DNA of 64,000 nucleotides from Paragyromitra xinjiangensis (Eukaryota; Ascomycota; Pezizomycetes; Pezizales; Discinaceae). Made by a program: the position numbers and the translations under genes. Of this stretch, positions 37,547-48,349 are shown piece by piece (positions within the stretch are counted from its first letter, which is position 1; each line of letters starts with the position of its first letter). The notes below the pieces were generated by a model. It was not told where the DNA came from, did no database searches, and was given only the letters and a program-made list of their open reading frames with translations. The stretch spans positions 744,001 to 808,000 of the forward strand of contig JBCAMK010000018.1 of NCBI GenBank assembly GCA_038503065.1. Reading direction: 5' to 3'.

Positions 37547-38426
37547 AGCATAGTATAAGGAGTTCAACTTCGGGTCAAGTGTCGAGTGACCACTTATGCA
37601 AATAATAAGTTTGGCATTTTATACGTTACATAGATAGATAATTCATCCAAAATTTTCATGAAATGCTGGTAGCGTACAGTTGAAGATGCGTTTTGGAGAA
37701 GAGACATGTTTAATTAATGATAGACGTATTTTTTATAAAATATCTGGTTGAATGATCTCCTGGGATGGTTCCCATACGGCTTGCCCTGACATAATTTTCT
37801 CTTATAGTGTGTAAAAGTTACACCCGCCGTACGAATGTTAGTGGGATGGTGTGTCTAAGTTCTCTTACCCACCTATAGGGAGTATAATAATCACCACTAT
37901 TTTAAGTACTATTCCACGCAATCTTTCCGCTTTTGATTCTCTTTTTCAGTAGTAGTATACGTTTTCAGAGATATAGTTATAGCACCACTTCACTAGAATT
38001 CCAGGGGCGGAACTAGACTTTCGGGATTATCCTTTGGCCGATGGTGAGGGTGGAGTTACTGGGATTTTTCGTCGTCCATTTGTCTTTCCTTCCTGTTCTT
38101 GCCTGATGAGCTGCGAGTGGGGGAACCTGTACCTCCTACATTTATGTGTACTAGGCCTAAACGAATCATCGGCTATGACGTTCTATGATTATTACATTGT
38201 ATCATTCGAATACTAAACGATCCACCGGGGATCACCGAGTGATGGCAAAGAAAGATCTCTCTATAAACTTTAGTTTATAACAAGTAAATCGTATGTATTC
38301 GTGGGGGTTTGAAGTGTATGTCCCTGCTAACACAACCATGACCCCGCAAAACACCTTACAAGAAATCTAGGGTTGAGTGACATATCCAAGCAGCAACCTC
38401 CAAAACAGAATCCAATAACAACGACC
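37547..38426. other. Convergent 3' spacer
   Basis: The 880-bp spacer between the oxidoreductase and the multikinase gene is AT-rich. It holds a small perfect palindrome, ataaactttagtttat, at about 38263-38278. No gene is supported. Confidence 0.5.
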
Positions 38427-39493
38427 TCAGTTTCCTAAAAGCTCCGTAAACAGCTTCTCAACGCTCCTGACCCCCTGTAACGCATTCTCATCCGGGCCCT
38501 CACCCGGGGTCCAAGTTGCATGCGCAAAATCAATCAACTTCAAATCCTCAACCTTTTTTACCTTCTTCTCTTCCTCTTCTTCCTCGCCTTCATCCTCTTC
38601 CTCCTGTGTCTTCGCCGGCTTCTTCGCGTTCTCAGCTTCCTCGGCTAAAGCCTCGTCTAGGGCCTTACCGTCGCCCTCGTAGACGAATAATAGAGATGCA
38701 GAATACATCCTGCTCTCCTCCGCTTCTAACACTGCCCTGATCTCCGTAACCTTGTCTCGGAATCTCTTCACGAGTAGCGATACATGCGTGGGGGTGATAT
38801 CGGAGTCGAAATACTCCCTCACTGCATCAACCGCATTTTCTGCAGTGAATGTGCGGCCAAATAGTTTATCGTACACCTTATAAGATCCCTCCTTCTTCCA
38901 TACTCGCATCCCGGCGATTCTCATACCCAACGAGCGACTCGTCGTTTTATTTGAAACGGCATCGAGTCGGTCCCTTTTATCTTGTGGAGCATCATTGTCC
39001 CAGAGTTGGGCACCTAGCTTGATGTCAAGCACGCATGGTTTCTGGAAGCCATGGGTGGAATTGGACAGAACGATAGAGGTGTTACGGTTGTTGGTTGGCG
39101 TAACAGAAGGGGCAGCTCCTGGGAGAGTGTCGCTGAGTTCTAAGGTACCGAGAAAGGTTGGTACCCATTTTGCGAAGCCGGGGTGGGTATGAATAGACTC
39201 GTAGAAAGAAACTTCGCGCGCGGTACAAGGCTTGATAATCAGGGCGCCAGATTCGTCGGAGAGAACGCCATCGCTGGAATTGGACATAATGTGAGTAGAG
39301 TATACAGAGAGAAATATGATTTTCTCAGGGTGTTCATCGTTGGGGGAGGCTAGAGATGAGGTTGAAGATAGCCTTTGAGGCTAAGGGTTTGGCGAGAGGA
39401 ACACGGGAAAGGGGAGGAAATAACTTACTGTCCAGCAGCGGCCAAACCGAAGGCCCTAAGATCAGAAGCTTTGAGTCCAGCAGCGACAGACAT
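38427..39493 (-). CDS. Inositol polyphosphate multikinase
   Basis: Exons (minus) 39493-39429 and 39273-38427, with a 155-nt intron, encode 303 residues. The inositol-polyphosphate-kinase signature PxxxDxKxG is PCVLDIKLG at 101-109; SLLFVYEGD and LKLIDFAHA carry the later catalytic residues, and the SLGMRIAGMRV segment is typical. In fungi (yeast ARG82) the enzyme phosphorylates inositol trisphosphate to tetra- and pentakisphosphate, feeding inositol-phosphate signalling, mRNA export and transcription control. A very acidic stretch of Glu and Lys (about 250-270) is inserted before the last motif. The first exon was placed because it gives GLAAAGHDGVLSDESGAL, the family N-terminus; an ATG in the second exon (39287) would lie inside the intron. 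It is divergent from ARB1. Confidence 0.92.
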
Positions 39494-40236
39494 TTTATGG
39501 CGTGTATGATTAACGGGGTATTGGTGTCGGTATTGGGTATATAACTTTTATAATACTTCTTTTAAGCAAGCTTAAAGGGGAGGAAGGTGTAGCTATGTAT
39601 TGTATGGAGGCGTAGGTATGCACGAATAGTATGGCACGCTGCCAGACAAGAAAACGGTGCAGATGCAAGTATTTATGTGCCTCTGCTGCAGGCTTCCTCC
39701 CGTTTCGTTGATCCCTCGATTCATCCCCCCGTCCAGCTGAATCCTGCAGCCCACATGTGTGCAAGGGTGGGAATGTGTAGGGGAGGGTGAAACGTGCCAG
39801 TGGCAGGAGAGGAGGGGAGGGGAGGGGAGAAGGAGGGGAAAGGGGGTAAGCTCATCCCCATCCCCATGTCTCAACACACAGATAGTGGGGGAGGAGGGGT
39901 CATCCAGGCATCCCGCATCTTATCTCATGTCACCTGGTTTGGTGGGGGTCTTGGCAGGGTCTGCCTTAATGTCCCACCACCACGACCTGGCGACCCAAAC
40001 ATTCCCATAGTATCAAAGCAGGGAAAAAAAAGAAGTTTCTTCAGGCAAACCGTGACCTTCCGTGGGATGTTAAATATCCCGTTGCTGTACATATTAATCC
40101 ACCCATTGTTCGCTGTCATCCGTTCCTCTCCGCCATCACCGTCACCATCACCGTCACCATCCCCCGCTATCCGCTGGCCTCACCAATTTTGTTTGCAAAC
40201 AATCTATTCTGAAAATTGAAAGCAGGGCCTGCGGTT
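39494..40236. promoter_or_regulatory. Divergent spacer multikinase / ARB1
   Basis: The 743-bp divergent region holds both promoters. It includes G-rich ggagggg runs (39800-39850) and a short caccat/caccgt repeat just upstream of ARB1. No gene is seen. Confidence 0.5.
40133..40162. repeat. Short tandem repeat (ccatca ccgtca)n
   Basis: Alternating catcaccgt and caccat words repeat about three times, roughly 75 bp upstream of the ARB1 start codon. Confidence 0.7.
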
Positions 40237-42136
40237 ATGGCGCTCACAGATGCCACGCCCGCTCACTTGAATGGCCTCAGTACTGGCTTTAGTAGCCTCA
40301 GTATCGGCAATGGTCCAGACGGAAATAACGTGATCGTTGATGGGCCAAAGCCTGATATTGAGGAGAAATGGAAGCCTGAGGATGAGAATAGTTCTTCCAA
40401 CGGAAAAAATTATGAAAATGACAATAATGTTGCACCAGGTGCTTCTAGCACGCAGGTTGGGGAAGAAGCTCCGAAGAAGAAGAAGAAGAAGAAGAAGAAG
40501 AGCAAGGGTCAGAGGAAGTTTGTAAGTATTTGCTCTCAATCCTCACCTATTATTCTGCCAAACTAATCATTGGCATTTGAGCAATTCACTAACTTTGGAT
40601 TTATTCTGCTCCGCCGCCTAGCCACCTCCCACTGGTTTTGAAGGTATGTTAGGGTTTAGTAATTGGGGTGATTTGACTTTTAATGCAAATATGAAGGCTA
40701 AATTATCATTTCCTCTCTCTAGATAACTTTGTCGATGGCCCCCTAACCCCCGACGTCGCTTCAGCCGAGAGCGAAATTTATCACTCGTCTAAGCCGTTCA
40801 CTGAGTAAGCTCTTACCTTCCTATCTTAAAGCCATCGAAACTAATCTCACTTCCTAACAGACGCATCGAGACTTGCATCCAACGCTACAGAGCCAAACGC
40901 AAGTTTGACCCAATCCGCCTTCAAATATTCACGTCCTACCTCAACCTTGGCGGCATCTCGACAGGTCCAAAGGCTTATTCAGGAGGCCTCGACCTGAAAA
41001 ATAATGATGAGCTCGACGCAGAACAGATACAAAAGATGGCTGCTACGGAGTTCGTCCCCTCCGGTATGAATCAGGATGAGGAAGGAGACTGGGATGTCGA
41101 CTTCGAGTATGTTGTACGTGGGTTTCTGAGCCATAAAGTGCCGTATGTACTGGGGTATATGAGATTCGAGGACCTCGAATTAAGCGCGAAGGTCGTGAGG
41201 AACTTCCTTAACTATGTAGGTTTGATGCGTTCACTCACCCCCTTTATCCCCGTTTTCCTTGTTTCGTTAACACTCTGCACTGCGCTGAACTAACCTCTGT
41301 TGGGCTTATTATAAAGGTGATTTACCACAACGTTGCCCCCGAGTACCTCCAATCTATACTCTCCGCCATTGTTGTCTGTGATCTCGCCGAAAAAGAACTT
41401 ATCCTATGCCGCCAGGTGTCTTCACGTCTCCCGGGAAAATTCAATATGGCGTGCAGTACCCTCTTTGGTGGTTACTACTCTGGAATGAAAGATGAGTCGT
41501 TGACCTGGGATGCAGGACTCGCAAGCGGTGTCGGCTTAACTAACCGCGAGGCGGAAGATATCTTCACTGCTGGCATTGAAAAACGCGGGAGTGCGTTTCA
41601 GAAGGAGCTTGGGCTAAGGGCAAAGTTGCTGAAAGCAGAGTTTTTAGCACTCGAGGTCACGGGAATTGTTTTCGCGGGGACCAGTGGGGTGAAGAAGCCA
41701 CTGCCAAAGAAGATTGAAGAGGAAATCGCGGCACTTGGCGAAGAGCAGAAGGAGAAACCGAAATATAACGACACTGGGCTCAACGCACTCGGGAGACTTC
41801 TAGTGAAGGTCTGGGTTGCGGAAGGGCCGGAGGAGCAAGAGCTGCCGGATACTGACCTTGATGAATTTGAGGTTTGGGTGGAGATGGAGGTTCTGCAGTA
41901 TTGCTTTGTCGGAATGCATATCGAGGCGAGAGTGCATCAGATGAGCTCGGGGATTATTTGGATCGATAGCGTTACCGTGAGTTTTGTTTCCACCTATTCC
42001 CCTACGGGTTGATCGTTATACATACCTTGTTTCTTGCGGAATATGTACTGACTGATGGAAAAAATAGGCCGTTCAATGCTCATTCTATCTTCACTTAGAG
42101 TCACCAGATAAAGAAAGTGACGATGAATTTGACTGA
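40237..42136 (+). CDS. ARB1: Argonaute-binding protein 1 (Arb1), RNAi heterochromatin subunit
   Basis: Exons 40237-40521, 40622-40643, 40723-40804, 40861-41215, 41317-41976 and 42068-42136 encode 490 residues. The N-terminus is low complexity with nine consecutive lysines encoded at 40474-40500; then comes the Arb1 domain: PPPTGFEDNFVDGPLTP, ERIETCIQRYRAKRKFD, YLNLGGISTGPKAYSGGLD and DWDVDFEYVVRGFLSHK. In fission yeast Arb1 and Arb2 hold Argonaute with duplex siRNA in the ARC complex and are needed for heterochromatin. A 22-nt exon 2 is required to keep the frame and supplies PPPTGFE. The C-terminus is acidic (ESDDEFD). The start at 40237 is the first ATG; the frame is open a few codons upstream without one. 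Its presence implies that this fungus has an Argonaute. Confidence 0.88.
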
Positions 42137-42593
42137 GTCGTATTGAGTAGTCAAACCACCTCCCTACCCAAAGAAACTTTTTTCCCGGGCATAGCCATTA
42201 TAACCGTTTCCTTGTGCATCTCTTTTGTATGGGAGTTCTTGAGTGGGAATTTGGCAGAGTATGGAATTTGCAAATGTCTGTGTTAGTTGGGATATTTTTC
42301 ATATATCCTTACGCTTGTTTTTCCTCGGTACTTATATCTACCACTTGTAGGATGTGGTGAATTAAAAGCAACCCGAAAGTCCTTTTATACCTGTAGCGCG
42401 AGTGATTTGTAGTGATGCGGCTCACCCATCCATTCATGTGGTTACCCGCCCTTCCGTAGCTCCCACAAGAAAATTTCTACGATACTTTCTCCTTCTCCCT
42501 AAACCAACCACCAACCACCATTCGTTCTTTCCTCCTCTTCCCATCCCAAACCATAACCCCCGGCCCGATTCGGCAGAAAATAGATCGCTCAAG
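42137..42593. promoter_or_regulatory. Spacer ARB1 / NOP10
   Basis: The 457-bp spacer includes the ARB1 3' region and, from about 42470 to 42560, a strongly pyrimidine-rich leader before the NOP10 ATG. No other feature is recognised. Confidence 0.45.
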
Positions 42594-43171
42594 ATGCATT
42601 TGATGTACACTCTCGACGCGAAGGGCAATCGCATCTATACGCTCAAGAAGATCACATCCTCGGGCGCCGTTACAAAGAGTGCGCATCCAGCCAGGTTTTC
42701 TCCGGACGATAAATACTCTCGGTATGTTCCTTTTCCCCCACTACCCAATTTGCTTAAACCTTTCTCCATTGCTTTTCCCCGTATTTCTTTGCTTGCCTGG
42801 AGACGATACCCTGGGAAAAAAGAGTCTTTACGTGATGAGATCGTGTGAAGCGTTCGTAGCGATCATTCAGTGGTCGCCGTGACGACGCGAAACATAATAA
42901 AATATTATCCAATTGTTCCTTCTGATATATTACTCTTCTTTCCCTTTCCTATTGCTCTATCTATTGCTCTATTTTCTAGGCTATAAAGAGTCGGACAAAA
43001 TGACTAACTAATCTGGAATTGAAGACATAGGGTAACTATTAAGAAGAGATTTGGGATCTTGATGACCCAACAGCGTATGTCCAACCCTCTCGTTTCCTTC
43101 TGTTGCTTTTCATTTCAATATAGAGCTGGATCTAATATAAACGTTCCACAGAGGACATTAAGCCGTGGTAG
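42594..43171 (+). CDS. NOP10: H/ACA ribonucleoprotein subunit Nop10
   Basis: Exons 42594-42721, 43025-43074 and 43152-43171 encode 65 residues, the expected size. The start [19 protein letters not shown] and the core [17 protein letters not shown] and [14 protein letters not shown] are near-identical to known Nop10. Nop10 is one of four core proteins of H/ACA snoRNPs, which pseudouridylate rRNA and snRNA and include telomerase in some lineages. The acceptor at 43024 (TTGAAG) was chosen over the AG ten bases later that shortens the conserved SRHRVT. The last exon is a 20-nt piece giving QDIKPW; reading through instead would give a longer, unrelated tail. The first intron is 303 nt, several times the window norm, and is structured (see findings). 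Confidence 0.9.
42826..42894 (+). ncRNA. Structured RNA candidate inside NOP10 intron 1
   Basis: Two hairpins follow each other. The first pairs 42826-42836 with 42840-42850 over 11 pairs, three of them G-U, around a 3-nt loop. The second pairs 42859-42865 with 42871-42877 (7 pairs), above an internal loop, above a lower stem 42850-42854 with 42884-42888. An ACA at 42892-42894 lies 14 nt after the upper stem base, the spacing used by H/ACA guide RNAs. There is no clear H box between the hairpins, so this is only a candidate. Confidence 0.3.
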
Positions 43172-44176
43172 GCAAAAGTTGAATTGGCTGAGAGTGTTGG
43201 AGGGATTGAACCCGCGGGGATACCACACGGAAGCCATGCAATGGTAGGGTGTATATCTCGAACAAAACCTTGTGTTGGGCTGCTGCTCAGGCGTGGGGAC
43301 ACATAATTTCACTTTTTTTTCTTGGGAATGGACTTGGGGCGTTTTTTTTCTCAGTTCTTAGGGGCTTTTGTCTTGGTGGATTATTGTAGTTTTCGCAAAA
43401 TGAAACGATATCACACATAGTATTATTCTTCTTTCCACCAAGGTAGTGGCGCATACAATTGAGAATCAGCATGGAGTTTTTGGCGTCAGACTTGATGATA
43501 GATTTCATTCCCCAAACTTTTTCTGTAGTCATGCGATTGAAGACCTGAACGTTTGAGTTTCAAAGCTTTAGATGCAAATTTTTTATAAACCAGCAATTTT
43601 CAACGCTATCAATTAGCAAGAAAAGTAGTGTTTCTGAATTCCATTTATTGACATCTCCTATCGTAAGATATCTTCTCCAAGCGGCTCTCTCTGCCATACG
43701 CTGCGATGATCAAACGAAAGAGATCCCTCGAAAACCACCATGGATGGATGTCGGACACCTCTGACACTGTTTCGGGCCACAGAACGGCCCGGTCAGTTCT
43801 TAAAAGTGACCAGATATTTCAGTATATGCGTCGCAATATCACAAAACAGCAAGTATCCCGCTCGGAGAGGAAGAAATCCGGCTCGGTCGCAGATTGCTAT
43901 GGTTTGTACTGTCTAGGTTGGACGCAATGATTTCTGGAGAAGAAACTTCGAGATTAGGATGTGGGGAGCAGTATTTATATGTTTTGCCCTTGGCACCCTT
44001 GGCAATGATTTGCCGACGAGTTACCCGGCTCTCTAACACTCTCTCCCGTCCTCGTGAATATCTAAATATCTGTGGAGTATCTGGGCGGCATTTGTTTTCT
44101 CGTCCCTTAATTCGCCCCCTCTGGATCCCTCCCCACCCCGTTCGTTGCTTGCCGTTACGCTCATTTCGCTCTCAGC
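43172..44176. other. Spacer NOP10 / CCL1
   Basis: The 1-kb spacer holds the NOP10 3' region and the CCL1 promoter. Open frames on both strands are short and motif-free. No repeat is seen. Confidence 0.5.
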
Positions 44177-45520
44177 ATGGAAGACTCCATATACACTACC
44201 TCTACTCAATATTGTCTCTTCACCTTTACCCCAAAACAGCTATCCAAGCTCCGTCATGCGACCAACAAAGCCGCCGCTGAAAAGATCACAGAATCTATAA
44301 AGTCCGCCCGCGCTGCTGCCACCGCTGCCACCGCCCCAGTTGCGTCGCCCGAAGGTTCATCAAATGGTACCAGCATTAATGGTGGTGGTGGTGACGCGGC
44401 AGATGATGAGGAGATTGATTGCCCGACAGCAGAGGAGGAACTCAAACTCGTAGCATATTACTGCGTCAAGTGTATGCAGCTTTCAGATCACTTCAAATTC
44501 CCTAGCAATGTCAAGGTGCGACAAATAACAGGTCGTCCATCCATAGTGTGTTTACACGGCTGACTTATCCCTTGTGTGTAGGCTACAGCATTAACCTTCC
44601 TCCACCGTCTCTACCTTACAACCTCTACCCTAACACTCCACCCCAAAAATATTCTCCTCCTAATCCTCTATCTCGCAACCAAGACCGAAAATCACTATAC
44701 GCCCATAGAGTCCTTTATCGCGACCGCTGCCACAGCAGGCCCAGTAATCACCCAAGAAGACCTGCTTGCACCTGAATTCAAAGTTGCGATAGGGCTGCGG
44801 TGGGCATTCCAGATCTGGCACCCCTTCCGCGGATTGGAGGGGATCTTTCTCGAACTGAATGCTATAGCTGGGGGGAGATACCGCTCACCCAACGGCGGTC
44901 TAGAGGAGGGAGAAGAGACAAAGAAGCGGCTGGACACCCTGCTAGGCGGGGATACAGACCGTATAGGGCGTGCGCATGGTGGTGCTAGGGCGTTGCTGAC
45001 GAGTACGGCACTGTTGACGGATGTATACTTTTTATATACTCCCCCACAGATCTCGTTCGCGGCGTTTCTACAGGCAGATGAAGACCTCGCGAGGTTATAC
45101 ATTGACATCAAATTCCCACCCTCTCCTAGCTCTTCAGAGGGTGTGAAGGCTAAACTTCTCTCGACAATTACTGAGTGCGCATGCAATCACCTCTCGTCGA
45201 GCATAACAAAGGACTCACCGAATCCATACCCGGGGCTATTGTTACAGCTCCCCCAGAACGGAGTGGCAACTTCAATGGAGGCAGCAACAGAAAGGGCGCT
45301 GATGAAAGAGGTGACGAGGATTGATAAGAAGCTGTATCATGTTACAAACAGGGACAAGAAAGCAAATGAGAAGAAGGCAGGGATAGCAGGAGAAACGAAT
45401 GGAGTGAGCAACGGGAATGGAAAATATGAAGGTATGGATGAGGAGAAGAGGTTGAAAAAACGACGATTGGAGAGAGAGCGACTGCATAAAGATGGTGATG
45501 TTTTTGGCGGGCCATTGTGA
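44177..45520 (+). CDS. CCL1: Cyclin H homologue, TFIIH/CAK regulatory subunit
   Basis: Exons 44177-44515 and 44582-45520, with a 66-nt intron, encode 425 residues. The start MEDSIYTTSTQYCLFTF and the cyclin box (EEELKLVAYYCVKCMQLSDHFKFP, then YLATKTENHYTPIESF and EFKVAIGLRWAFQIWHPFRGLE) are those of cyclin H. It activates the CDK7/Kin28 kinase of TFIIH, which phosphorylates the RNA polymerase II tail. An Ala/Ser/Gly-rich stretch interrupts the N-terminal helix, a Gly-rich insertion follows the first cyclin fold, and the C-terminus is a Lys/Arg-rich helix. The intron falls exactly between the first two cyclin-box helices. First ATG used. It is followed by PAN6 on the same strand after 1.28 kb. 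Confidence 0.93.
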
Positions 45521-46800
45521 ACGCGCAGGGTGGAAAGGAGGGCTGCTAAAAATCAACGGAGGGTGCTACTTTACGAGGTGGAAAAATGGAGCAGGGAATT
45601 TGGGACTGTATTTCTAGAATCGGGTGGGACCGGATGGGACGGAAAGGCGAAAACTATTGATCTTTATTACGGAAGCCATGAAGGCTGTATATATATATTT
45701 ATAACTATTTAATCGTAAAAGGGATACTGCGGTTTAGGTTACAACTCTCTGAAGTTTGTGGAGTTGGCCTAGTGATCGACTACCCTGGCTCTAGTGACCG
45801 GGTTTTGCAATAAAGATACCTGTGTACGCTTGATATAGTAGAGAGAAACTCTTTCGTCACGTTTACCTTGATATCGGGGGAGGGCGAAAGGTGAAACGCG
45901 TCTTCCAAATAACGGCCTTTCACCATGCTATGTACGGAGGACTGCAGGCCTTATTTTCACGTAGGATCCTGAACTGGGAACTTAGAAATTTAATGAAATA
46001 ATGGGATAATACTCATACCATTATCATCGGCTTCTAGTGTCATCTACTCAGTTCTACCACCCACGCAGAAATGCTATTACCTCCTTGAAATTCCTTATTA
46101 TTGGTTGACGTTTTTAATTCTGCAGGCCCTTACCCGCTAGGCATGTACAGTTATCAGGAACGATACCAAAGCGCATTAAAAAGTCCACCGCGTGCGAGTG
46201 ATTGTTTGTGAATCCGACGGACTTCGTGTAACAACGTTACGTGAACTTCCTCAGCCTAAGTAAGATAGACGATTATGTAGTACGTCCACCCTCATGGAAT
46301 AATACTACCTCCTAATTACATAAGGGAGCATAAGATATGTCCCAAAGGTTTGGTCTGGCTTGGTTCTGCCTTCTGCTACTTGTGGAACCGAGGTGCATTC
46401 GGGAATCTCGAGCCGAGTCTGAGATGAGATATATCTACCCTGCACCGATTATTGATCAGGGAGGAGGGGATGAAGATCCTCACTCGACACCTCGAGCCTC
46501 ACTCGTCATTGTTTGCCCTACATTTCCTCCGCCAGATAGATATTTACCGCTCAGCTCCATTCTTTTCGCCAAAAAAACTCGGTGTCTGGCTCGAGTTTCA
46601 AAAACACAAATATCAACAATTTGGGGAGAAAAAAAATACTCTCGAGAAACCACTACTTACGTAAAAGCGGACTCTCGCCCGAAAGAAAACTTTGCACGAA
46701 TTAAAAGGCATGCAAAAGCTACGACATTTCGTCTGTACCTACTCCCCTCCCTCCCCTCCCACCTGCCAATTCTCCTTGCTGATCCTCTTCATTTCTAGCT
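45521..46800. other. Spacer CCL1 / PAN6
   Basis: The 1.28-kb spacer has no supported gene. A pyrimidine-rich stretch (46735-46800) leads directly into the PAN6 start. No RNA gene or repeat could be supported. Confidence 0.5.
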
Positions 46801-47784
46801 ATGGCCACCGCAATCCTCCCCCCCACAAAGTCCCCCCTTCAGATCCACACAACAATCTCCTCCCTCCGGACATGGCGTCGCACGCAACTTCTCTCCTCCC
46901 GCCGTGTCGCTCTAGTCCCTACTATGGGCGCCCTTCACGACGGACACCTTTCCCTCATTCGTGCCGCCGCCGCCGAGAACCCAAGCATCGTGGTCAGCAT
47001 CTTCGTCAATCCGGCGCAATTCGCACCACACGAGGACCTAGCGCGGTATCCACGGACCTTGAACGTAGACGTTCAACAGCTAGAAAAACTCAATGCAGAG
47101 CTCCCACCAGAGAGTGGAAAGATAGAGGCACTTTTCCTTCCTAGTGTGGAGGAAATGTATCCGAGCGGTATCCCACTCGACCAAGGCCAGCAGCGAGGGG
47201 CGTTTGTGAGTGTGCATGGATTGTCTGAGCAGCTGGAGGGCGTCACGAGACCTCATTTCTTCAGAGGTGTTGCGACGGTATGTACGAAATTGTTCAACGC
47301 CGTGCAGCCTGACGCTGCATACTTTGGCCAGAAAGATGTCCAGCAGACGGTTGTACTCCGTCGGCTAGTGCAGGATCTTCTAATTCCTATTGACTTACGA
47401 GTCTGCGAAACTATCCGAGAAGCTGAAGACGGATTGGCAATGAGTTCACGGAATGTGTATCTTGGTGACAAAAGGAGAAGTGTAGCGGGGGGGTTATATA
47501 GAGCACTTAGGACAGGAGAAGAGGCTTATAAGTCGGGGGCGAATGATCGAAAGACGGTGCTGGAGGCTGTAGAGAAAGTGTTAGAGAATGTAGGGAAGGA
47601 AGATGGTGTGAAGGTCGAAGTTGAGTATCTGAGCCTAGCGGATTGGAAGGAGCTTAATGAACTGGAGGTCCTTGACGGACGAGGGGGGGCGATCTTGAGT
47701 GGTGCGGTGAGAATGATGCCAACACAAGAGGGGGAAGCACCAGTGAGGATCATTGATAACATCATTTTTAAGTCTAGGCAGTGA
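46801..47784 (+). CDS. PAN6: Pantoate--beta-alanine ligase (pantothenate synthase)
   Basis: A single uninterrupted exon of 327 codons. The ATP-binding signature TMGALHDGHLSLIRAA contains the HxGH motif, and IFVNPAQFAPHEDLARYPRT, VTRPHFFRGVATVCTKLFN, YFGQKDVQQTVVLRRLV and GLAMSSRNVYL are the family's other active-site strings. The enzyme joins pantoate and beta-alanine with ATP to give pantothenate, the precursor of coenzyme A. Length is slightly above the bacterial enzyme because of an N-terminal extension and a Glu-rich insertion before the SGIPLDQGQ loop. It is one of only two intron-less reading frames annotated here. It is convergent with GCN3. Confidence 0.97.
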   Translation: MATAILPPTKSPLQIHTTISSLRTWRRTQLLSSRRVALVPTMGALHDGHLSLIRAAAAENPSIVVSIFVNPAQFAPHEDLARYPRTLNVDVQQLEKLNAELPPESGKIEALFLPSVEEMYPSGIPLDQGQQRGAFVSVHGLSEQLEGVTRPHFFRGVATVCTKLFNAVQPDAAYFGQKDVQQTVVLRRLVQDLLIPIDLRVCETIREAEDGLAMSSRNVYLGDKRRSVAGGLYRALRTGEEAYKSGANDRKTVLEAVEKVLENVGKEDGVKVEVEYLSLADWKELNELEVLDGRGGAILSGAVRMMPTQEGEAPVRIIDNIIFKSRQ

Positions 47785-48349
47785 GGATCGGTTGTAAGGC
47801 ATATACCATAGCCTAGTGATATAATCTAGAGGTTGATGAAATTAGTGAGTTGCTAGAAGAAGAGATTAATTGGATGAGATGTTTATAAACAAATCGAGGT
47901 TATGTTTGGTGCAAGGGATGGATCAGAAATCATGTGAATATTATATGGAGAAGGAAAGAAACATGGTCGAAACGAAAGCAAGATAACTAGTTGGCCGAAA
48001 CTCCCTCACCATGAACGATAACGCACGTAGGTCGGAACAATTGAATTGATGATGGGTTGATAACAAGTATGAAAAAATGGAAAGAAAAAAACTCCTCCTA
48101 GCAAAGACATTACTTCCACAGTGTGGACTTCACGGCATCACATTCCATCACTCGGCGACCAAAGTATTCCCCTGTCCGAATTTTATCTAGCGAAAGAAAG
48201 TGTTCAAATAGAAATGAGAAAGAGAAGAAGGAAGAAGTAACAAAATTCCCTTAAAACGCCTTTTTCTAAAGATATCCTCACGAACATACGCCGCTGCCCC
48301 CATTTCTACCATATATATATCAAGAAGCGGAGAGACCTCTCCCCCTCTA
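47785..48349. other. Convergent 3' spacer PAN6 / GCN3
   Basis: The 565-bp AT- and purine-rich spacer between two converging genes holds only 3' regions. No feature is recognised. Confidence 0.5.

Noticed and set aside
42832..42925. GTGATGA and CTGA in the NOP10 intron, resembling box C and box D of a C/D snoRNA
   Set aside because: The flanks of the two boxes do not pair, and the GTGATGA falls inside a strong hairpin stem, which excludes the open C/D kink-turn.
43196..43230. Minus-strand gggttcaatccc resembling a tRNA B box
   Set aside because: The T-arm has mismatches, no A box or acceptor partner lies at the right distance, and no cloverleaf can be drawn.
45760..45800. tggcctagtga resembling a tRNA A box
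   Set aside because: There is no B box downstream and no cloverleaf.
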